A stretch of 64,000 bases of DNA from Plantimonas leprariae (GTDB taxonomy: Bacteria; Pseudomonadota; Alphaproteobacteria; Rhizobiales; Rhizobiaceae), in NCBI RefSeq assembly GCF_008802405.1, contig NZ_VZDO01000008.1, forward strand, positions 152,389-216,388, in the 5' to 3' direction. Shown piece by piece: positions 37,101-46,151 of the stretch. The notes under the pieces were generated by a model. The model had not been told where the DNA came from, did not search any database, and worked only from the letters and a program-made list of their open reading frames with translations. The position numbers and the translations under genes are program-made. Positions within the stretch are counted from its first letter, which is position 1. Each line of letters opens with the position of its first letter.

Positions 37101-37360
37101 CGACGGTGGTCGGCGGCGTGCCGCTGATCTTCGCCAGCGGCGCCGGCGCGGAAGCGCGCGTCGCGCTCGGCTACGTCATCGTCGGGGGCCTCGGCTTGGC
37201 CACCTTCTCGACGCTCTACGTGACGCCGGTGGCCTATCTTCTGCTCGGCCGCTTCTCGACCCCGAACGCCGAGAAGACCGCCGCCCTCCACCGCGACATC
37301 GCCGCCGCCGAAAGGCGGGCGGCGGAGGGCGAGGTGGGGCATGCGATGCCGGCGGAGTAA
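34190..37360 (+). CDS. RND efflux permease (HAE1/AcrB-like)
   Basis: A 1056-residue, 12-TM proton-driven pump with two large periplasmic loops. N-terminal LFIRRPVLTLVLNLLIVVAG is family typical. TM4 has LVLATGMVVDDAIIVLENIV with the adjacent acidic pair used in proton relay, and GLVLLVGIMAKNGILVVEFA is in the second half. The repeated RND fold is complete. Substrates (drugs, detergents, solvents) cannot be told from sequence. It overlaps the adaptor gene by 4 bp. Confidence 0.94.
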   Translation: MSAHAHHVGKPDGLTAFTSLFIRRPVLTLVLNLLIVVAGLASLNAVEIRELPNVDRPVITVSIDFEGAAPETIDRQITSEVESAVARVSGISSISSASRFGSSRVTIEFTSATDLNVAASDVRDAVSRLANTLPEEAEEPRIVKADADADPIMRLAVLAPGMPIEELTTLVEDRISDQLAAVNGVADLQLSGERERIVYVDIDPDRLATRGLTVADVANALRNVALDVPAGSLASPTQDLIVRADANVTTPEAFENIALNNRTRLRDVASVRFGPDEAASQQRVNGETGIGLGVVRQAGSSTLDISRGIRAEVDRLNGTLPKGVSIRVTSDNAVFINGAIHEVELSLIYAVIIVVAVIFLFLLNIRATLIPAVTMPVALVGVLTFIYLAGFSINILTLLALVLATGMVVDDAIIVLENIVRRRDAGARPAAAAVLGTREMFFAVISTTATLAAVFVPISFLPGAAGGLFREFGFVLAVAVVISAFVALTLCPMLAAYLLKPHAKERAPGPLARATQRFGGWLAGLYAVTVRACLAFPLIVVIAAAAFSYSAYLTFMTLPQELTPSEDRGVALMRITAPQSASVDYTAAQMRKIEQVLLPYVKSGEASNIYATAGQGGSSSNGFLVMSLADWDRRERTQQEIVAEVNRQLAEIPGVRAVAIQPNSLGIRGGGQGLQFAIAGQNYDELQDAAAKLKSAMDRDGRWGRVQQAVDAAQPQLSVVVDRQRASDLGVDIDGLAEAMQALLDGRETGRTFLDDKSVPIRIVATGKPINDPNDLANIFLKTGDGRLVPMSSIAKVEERPIAPSLNRENRSRAVTLSAQLPEGYAIRQGWDDVQALARDVIPDSMRLVPLAEAATLQETSNGLAVVFGFAIVVILLVLAAQFESFVSAVIIIATVPLGVACAVYALAFFGVSLNLYSQIGLVLLVGIMAKNGILVVEFANQLREEGMGLREAVEKAALIRLRPVMMTMIATVVGGVPLIFASGAGAEARVALGYVIVGGLGLATFSTLYVTPVAYLLLGRFSTPNAEKTAALHRDIAAAERRAAEGEVGHAMPAE

Positions 37361-37361
37361 G

Positions 37362-37517
37362 TCAGCGTCTCCCGGAACTCAGCAGTTCCCCGATGTTCCG
37401 GACGCCACGCAGCAGCGCCTCGTCTTCCTTATCCGAGATCTCTCGTCGCGTTCGAGGATAGATCACACTGCCACCTGCTAGCGACAAGGCGAACGCCGTT
37501 CCTCTCTGAGCCGCCAT
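37362..37517 (-). CDS. Candidate 51-residue hypothetical protein
   Basis: An open frame in the gap between the efflux pump gene and uup, antisense to both. It encodes MAAQRGTAFALSLAGG at the start, a charged helix-like segment (REISDKEDEALLRGVRNIGE) and ends SSGRR. The helix looks protein-like, but there is no good Shine-Dalgarno and its start is only 17 bp from that of uup, leaving little room for two promoters. No family recognised. It may be real or chance. Confidence 0.3.
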   Translation of the reverse strand: MAAQRGTAFALSLAGGSVIYPRTRREISDKEDEALLRGVRNIGELLSSGRR

Positions 37518-37534
37518 CCGCTAGAAGCCCGCGC

Positions 37535-39340
37535 ATGGCACTCCCTCCCCTGCTTCGCCTCGACGGCGTCCGGCTGACTTTCGGCGGCACTCCGCTTCTC
37601 TCGGGCGTCGAGCTCAACGTCCTGCCCGGCGACCACATCGCGCTGGTCGGGCGCAACGGCTCCGGCAAGTCGACGCTGCTGAAGATCGCCGCTGGCACGG
37701 TCGAGCCGGACGGCGGCGAGGTTTTTCGCAAGCCTCAGGCGACGATCCGCTATCTCGCGCAGGAGCCGGACTTCGGCGAGAGCCCAAGCGTCGAAAGCTA
37801 CGTCGCGGCGGGGCTGGGACCGGCCGACGATCCCTACCGCGTCGCCTTCTGCATCGAGTCGCTCGGCCTCACGCCCGACGCTCGCCCGGCCGACCTGTCC
37901 GGCGGCGAGGCGAGGCGCGCGGCGCTGGCCCGCGTCCTCGCGCCCGAGCCCGACATCATCCTTCTCGACGAGCCGACCAACCATCTCGACCTGCCGACGA
38001 TCGAGTGGCTGGAGGGCGAGGTCGCCTCGCTGCGGAGCGCCGTGGTGATCATCAGCCACGACCGGCGCTTCCTGGAGAAGACCACCAACGCCACCGTCTG
38101 GCTCGACCGGGGCGCGGTGCGGCGGCTCGACGAGGGCTTCGGCGCCTTCGAGCGCTGGCGCGACAAGGTGCTGGAGGAGGAGGAGCGCGACCTCCGCAAG
38201 CTCTCGGCAAAGATCGAGCGCGAGGAGCACTGGCTGCGCTATGGCGTCACCGCCCGGCGCACGCGCAACCAGCGCCGCCTGGAAGCGCTCCACACGATAC
38301 GCCAGGAGCGGCGCGACGCCCGCCGCGCCACCGGCAACGTCGTGATGAAGGCGGGCGAGACGCGCGAGTCCGGCAAGCTCGTGATCGAGGCGGAGGACGT
38401 CGCGAAGCGCTACGGCGAGCGGCAACTGGTTTCCGGCTTCTCGACGCGCATCCTGCGCGGCGACCGCATCGGCTTCGTCGGCCCGAACGGCGCCGGCAAG
38501 ACGACGCTCTTGCGGATGCTGATCGGCAAGACGGAGCCGGATGCGGGACGGATTCGACGGGGCACGAACCTCGACCTCGCCTTTCTCGACCAAAAGCGCG
38601 CTTCCTTACGCGACGACGCCTCCGTCGCCGACAACCTCACCGACGGACGCGGCGATCAGGTGATGGTCAACGGCGAGCTTCGCCACGTCGTCGGCTACCT
38701 GAAGGACTTCCTGTTCTCGCCCGAGCAGATCAGGACGCCGGTCGGCATGCTGTCCGGCGGCGAGCGGGCGCGTCTGCTCCTCGCCAAAACGCTGGCGACG
38801 CCGGCCAACCTGCTCGTGCTGGACGAGCCGACCAACGACCTCGACATGGAAACGCTCGACCTCCTGGAAGAGCTCGTCGCGAACTATCCGGGCACCGTGC
38901 TCCTCGTCAGCCACGACCGCGATTTCCTCGACCGGACGGTGACGTCCACCGTCGCTCCGGCCGGCGACGGGCGCTGGATCGAATATGCCGGCGGCTATAC
39001 CGACATGCTGACCCAGCGGCGCGCCGAGGCGAAGCCGAAGCAGGAGAAGCCGCGGGAGGCCGCGCCAACGGCGCCGCCGAAAGCATCTGCCTCCGCGCCG
39101 GCGTCGAAGCTTTCCTTCAAGCAGAAGTTCGCGCTGGAGAATCTCCCTAAGGAGATCGCACGGCTGGAGAAAGCGATCGCGACGGCCGAAGCCGAGATGG
39201 CCGATCCCGCGCTGTTCGCGAAGAACAACAAGCGGTTCGCCGAGCTTGCCAGCGCGATCGACCGCGACCGATCAACCCTCGCGAAGGCCGAGGACGAGTG
39301 GCTCGAACTCGAGATGATGCAGTCCGAATTGCAGGGATGA
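37535..39340 (+). CDS. uup: ABC-F family ATPase Uup
   Basis: A 601-residue soluble protein with two ABC domains. Walker A sites are GRNGSGKSTLL and GPNGAGKTTLL, signatures LSGGEARRAALAR and LSGGERARLLLAK, and Walker B sites ILLDEPTNHLDL and LVLDEPTNDLDM. The inter-domain linker (about 215-270) is basic and helical. The C-terminal coiled-coil ABC_tran_CTD (KLSFKQKFALENLPKEIARL onward, about 525-600) is the Uup hallmark. ABC-F proteins act on the ribosome or branched DNA structures, not in transport. The ATG has only a weak ribosome-binding site. Confidence 0.9.
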   Translation: MALPPLLRLDGVRLTFGGTPLLSGVELNVLPGDHIALVGRNGSGKSTLLKIAAGTVEPDGGEVFRKPQATIRYLAQEPDFGESPSVESYVAAGLGPADDPYRVAFCIESLGLTPDARPADLSGGEARRAALARVLAPEPDIILLDEPTNHLDLPTIEWLEGEVASLRSAVVIISHDRRFLEKTTNATVWLDRGAVRRLDEGFGAFERWRDKVLEEEERDLRKLSAKIEREEHWLRYGVTARRTRNQRRLEALHTIRQERRDARRATGNVVMKAGETRESGKLVIEAEDVAKRYGERQLVSGFSTRILRGDRIGFVGPNGAGKTTLLRMLIGKTEPDAGRIRRGTNLDLAFLDQKRASLRDDASVADNLTDGRGDQVMVNGELRHVVGYLKDFLFSPEQIRTPVGMLSGGERARLLLAKTLATPANLLVLDEPTNDLDMETLDLLEELVANYPGTVLLVSHDRDFLDRTVTSTVAPAGDGRWIEYAGGYTDMLTQRRAEAKPKQEKPREAAPTAPPKASASAPASKLSFKQKFALENLPKEIARLEKAIATAEAEMADPALFAKNNKRFAELASAIDRDRSTLAKAEDEWLELEMMQSELQG

Positions 39341-39370
39341 GCCGAACCGCGATTGACGCGGCGCGCGAAA

Positions 39371-39387
39371 AGCCCGATATGCGGGCT
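39371..39387 (-). terminator. Possible terminator or hairpin in the uup-rhlE gap
   Basis: AGCCCG-ATATG-CGGGCT is a 6-bp hairpin. Read on the minus strand it is followed by TTTTCG, so it could stop antisense transcripts; on the plus strand it has no U tract. The rest of the 233-bp gap shows no gene. Confidence 0.35.
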
Positions 39388-39573
39388 GCAACGCCGTGAC
39401 GCGCTGCGCTCCCTCCCATCCGCCAAGCTTCCGAGCCTGACCGGACCCGAAAGGCGAGCGCCTTCGGACGCTTCTCGTCCGACACGGCCCGTGCCGATCC
39501 GCCCTCGCGCGAAGACGATCGGCCACCCAACGGAACGCGACAGAGCCGTTCCGCCGTTCACTGAAAGTCCCTT

Positions 39574-40935
<1,362 letters not shown>

Positions 40936-41012
40936 GCAGCCGCGCTCGACATTGCGGCGGCGGATGACCGTCGCCATATCCTCGGCGCAGCATTCGATGC
41001 GCCGAGGAGCCG

Positions 41013-41324
41013 ATGAGCGACACGATCAAGATCGACATCCCGCACAAGCTCACGCGGGACGTCGCTCGCCAGCGAATCAGCGAAGGCTTCGGCCGCATGC
41101 GCAGCCAGGCGGTCGGCGGCATGCTGAAGTTCGAGGACACCTGGAACGGTGATCGCCTCGACTTCCGGGCGGGCATGCTCGGACAGAGCGTGGTCGGGCA
41201 CCTCGACATCCTCGACGACCACATCCACGTCGAGGTCGAGCTGCCGACGTTCCTCGCCGCGATCGCCAACAAGATCAAGGCGACCATCGCCCGCGAAGGC
41301 CAGGTTCTCCTGGAAAAGAAGTAG
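41013..41324 (+). CDS. Polyhydroxyalkanoic acid system family protein
   Basis: A 103-residue protein. IDIPHKLTRDVARQRISEGF, a central GMLKFEDTWNGDRLDFRAGM and the C-terminal IKATIAREGQVLLEKK match the family named after PHA-granule gene clusters (PHA_gran_rgn). The fold resembles SRPBCC-like or barrel proteins. A specific function is not established. It is not in a PHA operon here. Convergent with the next gene, with 3 bp between stops. Confidence 0.8.
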   Translation: MSDTIKIDIPHKLTRDVARQRISEGFGRMRSQAVGGMLKFEDTWNGDRLDFRAGMLGQSVVGHLDILDDHIHVEVELPTFLAAIANKIKATIAREGQVLLEKK

Positions 41325-41327
41325 GCG

Positions 41328-41858
41328 CTACTTGGTGCCGCTGGTGAGCACCGCCTTCTCGGCGCTCACCGTGCCGCCCGTCGCATTCGGTACGATCGCG
41401 GTGATCGCGCCGAGCCCGGGCAGCACGGTTCCGACCTTGGCGCGCAGCAGTTCGTCGTCGGTCGCGAGGATCGCCTCGTCGCCATAGACCATCACGATCT
41501 GGTAGTCGCTTGGGCTCGGTTCCTTGTGCCGGACGATCGCCGGCACGGGCAGCGCCACATCGGCGGCCGGTGCCGCGACAGTGCCCGTGACGATCGGGTC
41601 GACGTTCGCCCGCTGGAACGAGGCGATCAGCTTGCGGCTGAAATAGTCCGGATCGTTGACCGAGGTCACGACCGCGAAGACGCAGAACGACACGGACGCC
41701 GTGCAGAGCGCTCCCATGAACAGCTTGTCCATGAGCGTCGGTCCGGCGAGCGGCCGCAACCGGTCGGGCCGCGGCATCCGGGGCGCGTCGCGCGTGACGT
41801 CGGCCAGCACCTGGCCGAATTCGGTCGGATTCGCGGATCGGCGACGGATGAGGGACAT
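41328..41858 (-). CDS. Conserved single-pass membrane protein at the flagellar locus
   Basis: A 176-residue protein. A cytoplasmic basic N-terminus (about 1-45) precedes one TM helix (FMGALCTASVSFCVFAVVTS). The periplasmic part includes DYQIVMVYGDEAILATDDEL and ends VSAEKAVLTSGTK. The C-terminal part resembles small periplasmic domains of unknown function found at rhizobial flagellar clusters (impression from memory). It diverges from the PilZ-like gene across a 212-bp AT-richer region containing TTAA motifs. Confidence 0.65.
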   Translation of the reverse strand: MSLIRRRSANPTEFGQVLADVTRDAPRMPRPDRLRPLAGPTLMDKLFMGALCTASVSFCVFAVVTSVNDPDYFSRKLIASFQRANVDPIVTGTVAAPAADVALPVPAIVRHKEPSPSDYQIVMVYGDEAILATDDELLRAKVGTVLPGLGAITAIVPNATGGTVSAEKAVLTSGTK

Positions 41859-42070
41859 GGGCGACCAGCCGCTAGAGGACCGGCCGAGACTGCGCTTCCG
41901 CGGTTAACGGTTCCGTTGCCCTGACGGAAGAAGCAGCCGTTCCCATGAAACAGGGTTAGCGAAGCGTAAAATTGCCTGCATTAACCGTGGTTGCGAAATC
42001 GTTAAGCCTGAGATGCCACCGAAGCGCGTTCGGCGATATTATCCGGTCGAGCGAATGGGACGACGGATCC

Positions 42071-42436
42071 TTGGGTATCTTCCACACCCTCTTTTCCAGG
42101 CGATCGCGGGCCGCCGCGGCCGAGCGACGGAAGGCTCGACGAAGCCGGACGCGCCTGCGCCCCGGCAAGCTCCTCGACGCGGACCTGGCCTTCCTAGGCG
42201 ATTGCGCGATCCTCGATCGTTCGGCGCGCGGCCTGCGCCTGCGGCTGTTCGAGAACCCGGTTGCGGAAAGCGGCGTGGTGGCGGTGCTGGACGAGAACGA
42301 AGGGTCGGTCCGCTACGGCCGGATCGTCTGGAGGCAAGACGGCGAGGCCGGTGTCCACGCCGAGAGCGAGCCCGAGCCGATCGACCCGGCCGCGCTCCGC
42401 CGTCTCGCCGGTCCCTACTACGCGGTCCGCGACTGA
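42071..42436 (+). CDS. PilZ-like c-di-GMP-binding domain protein
   Basis: A basic protein of about 121 residues. The N-terminal Arg cluster RRKARRSRTR supplies an RxxxR motif, followed by DCAILDRSARGLRLRL, which contains the D-x-S-x-x-G of PilZ domains. The beta-rich remainder has GSVRYGRIVWRQDGEAGV. Both c-di-GMP-contacting motifs are thus present. The start is uncertain: a TTG gives GIFHTLFSRR at the N-terminus, like relatives, while an ATG at 41972 adds 33 unconvincing residues. At the flagellar locus such proteins often slow motors when c-di-GMP is high (inference). Convergent with the DUF1217 gene. Confidence 0.65.
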   Translation: MGIFHTLFSRRSRAAAAERRKARRSRTRLRPGKLLDADLAFLGDCAILDRSARGLRLRLFENPVAESGVVAVLDENEGSVRYGRIVWRQDGEAGVHAESEPEPIDPAALRRLAGPYYAVRD

Positions 42437-42445
42437 CCTTCGTGG

Positions 42446-44680
42446 TTAGAGAAGCGATGCGATGCCCCCGGAGGATGCCGAACCGCCGGTGAAGAGCTGC
42501 AGGATCGGGTTGTTCGCGTTCGACGCGTCGGCATTCGTCACGTCGTAGAGCGCGGCAAAGCGCGTGATGAACTTGTCGAGCTTCGCCGGGTCCTTCAAGT
42601 CGGCGACCTTCAGTTTCTTCTCGATCGTCGCGACTTGTTGTGTCGTGTCGAGCTGGGTGAACCCGTCGGGCAGGCCCAGCGCGGTCATCACCACTTTCAG
42701 GACGGCCTTGTCGGCGAGAATCGAGGTGGTCGATGTCAGGTCGGCGGCCTTGCGGCGGAAGTAGAGCGCGAGCCGCACGCCCTCGCCGTCCTGATCGCCC
42801 GCCTGCGTTTCCATCGTGTTCAGCAGATACTCGTTCTGCGTCTTCAGGCGCAAGGCGCTGTCCTGCACCTTCGCGTCATCGATCTGGATCGTGCCCTCGG
42901 CGGTGAAGTTGAACGCCTTCACGAAGTCGACGTAGCGGTCGTAGCCCTTCGCGTAGATGTAGCTCTTCTTGTCGCCGAGATCGCTTGAGATGATCTTCTT
43001 CAAGACGTCAGTCGACAGCTTGTCCTTCTCCAGCCCGTAGGCCTTCAGCGCGTAGGCGGTGACCTTGTCGTTGGACACGAAGTCGTCCAGCGAATGGATC
43101 GTGCCGAGCGCCTCGACATAGGCCTTGGTTTCCGCCTTCACCACGTCCTTCTTCGCCGTCGTCATCGTGCCGAACGTGGCGGCGTATTTCGTCGCGGTGG
43201 CGGCCTGCTGACTCTCGCTCTGCACGACGCGCTGGCCGGTCGGCTTGCCATCGGGATCGAAGTTGAAGGCTGCGGCCAGTTTCTCGAACCGTTCGTCCTT
43301 CAGCTTGTTCACGTAGCTTGTCGGATCCGACACGTCGCTCGTCAGCACCGCGCGGACCTTCGACAGCGGCGCTTCGGACGGATCGATGTCGAAGGCCTTC
43401 AGGACGTAGTCGATGGCGGTGCGCGTGAAGGTGCTGACACCGCCGCTCGTCTTCACCGTCTGGTTGTCGGTCAGGAGATCGGTCAGCGAATCGACTTTGG
43501 TCATCACGACCTTGAACGCCGAGGTCTTCAGGCTCTCGTCCGCCTGCGCAACCCGCTGATAGTTCGCGAAATAAGCGTCCTCGAACGTCTTGGTCTGCGC
43601 TTCGGTCTGCGCCTTGCCGGCGGCGGCGTTGCCGCTCGTGTCGAAGCCGAAAGCCTGCCGCAAGGCAGTATACTGCGCCTTGCGGTTCGCGCCGAAGGCG
43701 TTCTCGGAGCCGTCGGCGTTCTTCGTCACGATCTGGTTCAGGACGCTGTTCGGGTCCTTCGGATCGCTCTTCAGGATGCTCGTGACGTAGCTCGGCTGCT
43801 CGATGTCCGGATCGAGGCCGACGGCGGAGAGCACGTAGTCGCGCAGCCGGTCGTCCGCGACGAGGTCGGAAGCCTTGGTGATCGTGCCGATCTTCGCCTC
43901 GAAATAGGCGGTGTTCAGCGCCGCGGAGTGCGGATTGGCGTTGTTGCCGGTCTTGACGTTGTAGTCGTAGACGACGCGATCCGCCTGATCCTTGGTCTGG
44001 GCGGTAGCACCGTCGGCGACCTTCCCATCCGCTCCGAAATTGAAGCGGCTCTTCAACGAAGCGAAGTTCGCATTCGGGATCGCCATCCCGTCCTGGTAGC
44101 CGCTCGTCAGAAGGACGCGCATCATGTCCTTCGAGACGGTCTTCGGGTCGCCGCCGGCGGCCTCCACGACGACCTCGAACATGGCCGGATCGTTCAGAAG
44201 ATCGTCGACCGACTTCACCTTCGCGATGGCATCGGAATAGTAGGTCGTCTTGGCCGCTGCGGCCGTGCCTTCCCGCACGCGCTGCTCGGAATAGGCCTCG
44301 ACCAGGTCGTTCGCCTGCGCCGTGGTCTGGACGAGCTTCGTGTCGGTGGTCGCGATCGAGCCGAAATTGAACGCCGCCGCGAAGTTGCGGTACTTCGAAT
44401 CCGCCAGCTTGTTGGCGAAGGAGGTCGAGTCGGAGAGATCGCTCTCCAGCACCTTGCGGATCAGGCCCTTGGAGGCGATCTGGTCCTCCAGCCCGTAGGC
44501 CTTCATCGCGTAGGAATAGAGGCGGTAGTCGTTCAGGAAATCGTCGACGGAGGTGACGTTGCCGATGTTCTTCGAATAGTAGTCGGCGTCCTTCTTGACG
44601 CTTGCCGTCTTCTCCAGCCGCTCCAGCGATTTCGAGATGTCGGTGGCGTAGAGCTTGTAGCCGAGAAGGGTCGAGACCAT
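42446..44680 (-). CDS. Six-repeat DUF1217 flagellar-locus protein
   Basis: A 744-residue protein made almost wholly of about six divergent copies of a helical module of roughly 100 residues. The consensus runs IGxVxSxDDFLxDxRLxxYA-LKAYGL, then IxxVLxSDxSDxxSxxNKL, then FxxxAAAFNF. Copies lie near 30-103, 145-222, 255-350, 378-480, 515-620 and 640-725. DUF1217 proteins are restricted mainly to alphaproteobacterial flagellar clusters and are of unknown function. There is no signal peptide; the N-terminus MVSTLLGYKLYATDISKSLE is conserved in style with flagellin-like secreted proteins. A TTAA-N7-GTAA motif lies about 65-79 bases upstream. Confidence 0.85.
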   Translation of the reverse strand: MVSTLLGYKLYATDISKSLERLEKTASVKKDADYYSKNIGNVTSVDDFLNDYRLYSYAMKAYGLEDQIASKGLIRKVLESDLSDSTSFANKLADSKYRNFAAAFNFGSIATTDTKLVQTTAQANDLVEAYSEQRVREGTAAAAKTTYYSDAIAKVKSVDDLLNDPAMFEVVVEAAGGDPKTVSKDMMRVLLTSGYQDGMAIPNANFASLKSRFNFGADGKVADGATAQTKDQADRVVYDYNVKTGNNANPHSAALNTAYFEAKIGTITKASDLVADDRLRDYVLSAVGLDPDIEQPSYVTSILKSDPKDPNSVLNQIVTKNADGSENAFGANRKAQYTALRQAFGFDTSGNAAAGKAQTEAQTKTFEDAYFANYQRVAQADESLKTSAFKVVMTKVDSLTDLLTDNQTVKTSGGVSTFTRTAIDYVLKAFDIDPSEAPLSKVRAVLTSDVSDPTSYVNKLKDERFEKLAAAFNFDPDGKPTGQRVVQSESQQAATATKYAATFGTMTTAKKDVVKAETKAYVEALGTIHSLDDFVSNDKVTAYALKAYGLEKDKLSTDVLKKIISSDLGDKKSYIYAKGYDRYVDFVKAFNFTAEGTIQIDDAKVQDSALRLKTQNEYLLNTMETQAGDQDGEGVRLALYFRRKAADLTSTTSILADKAVLKVVMTALGLPDGFTQLDTTQQVATIEKKLKVADLKDPAKLDKFITRFAALYDVTNADASNANNPILQLFTGGSASSGGIASLL

Positions 44681-44785
44681 GCGTCCGCACGCTCCGTAGG
44701 TTCGGACGCAGACGCGTCGCGCCCGCGAAATTATCGGATCGTCGTTACCGAAAGCTTAACGCAGCGCGGAAACTGAACGGCGGCG

Positions 44786-45256
44786 TCAGTTCGACGCCGT
44801 CTTGTGCGGGCTCATGTCGTCCTTCGGCAGGAAGTCGAACTGCTCCACCAACACCTCGTGGACGAGTTCCTGCCCGTAGCGCTTGTTGACGCTTTCCTTG
44901 ATGCGGTTCTTCAGGCCTTCGAGATCGTACTTCTCCGGGTGCTCGAAATCGAAGCCGGAGGTCTCGTAGACGGTCACGAACGCGTCGTTGAGGATGAACG
45001 GGTCCGGCGGCGTCGCGAGCTTCGCAGCGCTCTCGCCGTCGATCGTGTAGACGAACCGGGCCAGCACGTAGCCCGAGATCTTGTCCTTCGACACGACCGG
45101 GATGGTGATGCCGTCGGTCTTGCGCCAGTCGAGGCCGGCGAAATAGGTCGGGTCCGGCTTCTTCTCGCCGCCCGGATCCTGCATGGACGCGACGACATAG
45201 CTGGTGCCGAGCGAGGCCGCGCAGACCCAGAGGCCGATGAGAAGCGTCTTGATCAT
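44786..45256 (-). CDS. Exported/membrane-anchored flagellar-locus protein (FliL-like size)
   Basis: A 156-residue protein with an N-terminal hydrophobic segment, IKTLLIGLWVCAASLGTSYV, acting as signal or anchor. The periplasmic domain has ISGYVLARFVYTIDGESAAK, NDAFVTVYETSGFDFEHPEK and LKNRIKESVNKRYGQELVHE. The C-terminal pattern (a terminal helix then LVEQFDFLPKDDM) is reminiscent of FliL-type periplasmic domains, but no clear family can be named. The start overlaps the FlgN-like stop by 4 bp. Confidence 0.65.
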   Translation of the reverse strand: MIKTLLIGLWVCAASLGTSYVVASMQDPGGEKKPDPTYFAGLDWRKTDGITIPVVSKDKISGYVLARFVYTIDGESAAKLATPPDPFILNDAFVTVYETSGFDFEHPEKYDLEGLKNRIKESVNKRYGQELVHEVLVEQFDFLPKDDMSPHKTASN

Positions 45257-45606
45257 GCGCCGCGCTTCACGCCGCTGACCGACGAGCCGTAGGTGCCGTC
45301 GGACTCGGCTTCCTTCAGCGCGCGCGAGATGATGCCGGAAACCTCGCCGGCCGCCTCGATGTGCAGCGACAGGACACGGCGGTTCTCCTCCAGCCGGCCC
45401 TTCAGCGTGCCGAGCCGCTCCTGCAGGGTGCCGGTCAGCGTCTTCGGATCGACGCCGCGCGAGATGCGCGTGAGTTCCAGAAGGCTCTGGTTCTTGCGGT
45501 TGCTGACCTCGGAGAGATCGACGACGCGCCCGGCGCGCAGCGCCTCGGTTTCGCCGGCCAGGATGCCTTCGAGCCGGTTGATCGCCTGAATGAGAACCGC
45601 TTCCAC
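45253..45606 (-). CDS. FlgN-like flagellar chaperone candidate
   Basis: A 117-residue, almost all-helical protein. It begins (GTG) EAVLIQAINRLEGILAGETE, then LRAGRVVDLSEVSNRKNQSL and a coiled coil LTGTLQERLGTLKGRLEENR. The pattern of paired helices with a DLSE-NRK-LLEL motif resembles FlgN, the export chaperone of FlgK and FlgL. Both substrates are encoded in this cluster. The GTG start is preferred because AAAGG lies eight bases upstream; the frame is open further but without a site. Confidence 0.65.
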   Translation of the reverse strand: MEAVLIQAINRLEGILAGETEALRAGRVVDLSEVSNRKNQSLLELTRISRGVDPKTLTGTLQERLGTLKGRLEENRRVLSLHIEAAGEVSGIISRALKEAESDGTYGSSVSGVKRGA

Positions 45607-45664
45607 CTTATCGACCTTTCCTCGTCCGCCGACAGGCGGGAATTCCTGGTACCGCGCGAATCCG

Positions 45665-46102
45665 TTAGAGCGAGCCGGGCTTGCCGAGGCCGGCGCCCTT
45701 GGCGGCCGCATCGGCCTTCACCGCTTCGGTCTTCGCTTTGTCGAGCGCCTCGATCGAGGCGTTGCGCTTCTCGACCATCTCGGCGATGCCGATGCCGCCG
45801 GCCGCCGCCATCTCCGCGCCGATCCGCTCGGCAAGCATCGACTTCCAGATCGATCCGGCGGTCCCTTCGCCGAAATAGGCCGAGTCGTCCTTCGGCAGCA
45901 TCGGCTCGACGAAGCTCTGCAGCACGAAGGCTTCGAACTGCTGCGCCGGCTTCAGCTCGCCGGTCTTCGAGCCGTGCGGGACCATGTTGTAGGGAAGCGC
46001 CCTGCCCGCCGGCCCGGCGCGGTCCGTCCGGGATGCGGCGGCATCGGCCTGGCGCTCGCGCGCGACCCGCTGCTCCGTTCCGATGCCCGTGATGGCCGCC
46101 AT
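45665..46102 (-). CDS. flgJ: Rod-binding protein (FlgJ N-terminal domain type)
   Basis: A 145-residue protein. The core LKPAQQFEAFVLQSFVEPML and the following GTAGSIWKSMLAERIGAEMA are the rod-binding domain that in enterobacteria forms the N-terminal half of FlgJ. There is no muramidase domain; in alphaproteobacteria that activity comes from a separate transglycosylase. The protein should cap or scaffold rod assembly in the periplasm. It is encoded between the FliJ-like and FlgN-like genes. Confidence 0.8.
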   Translation of the reverse strand: MAAITGIGTEQRVARERQADAAASRTDRAGPAGRALPYNMVPHGSKTGELKPAQQFEAFVLQSFVEPMLPKDDSAYFGEGTAGSIWKSMLAERIGAEMAAAGGIGIAEMVEKRNASIEALDKAKTEAVKADAAAKGAGLGKPGSL

Positions 46103-46151
46103 CGCCCCGCCGTCCCGCCGTTCGCGTCGTCCAAGATGTAGCCGCGCCGTC

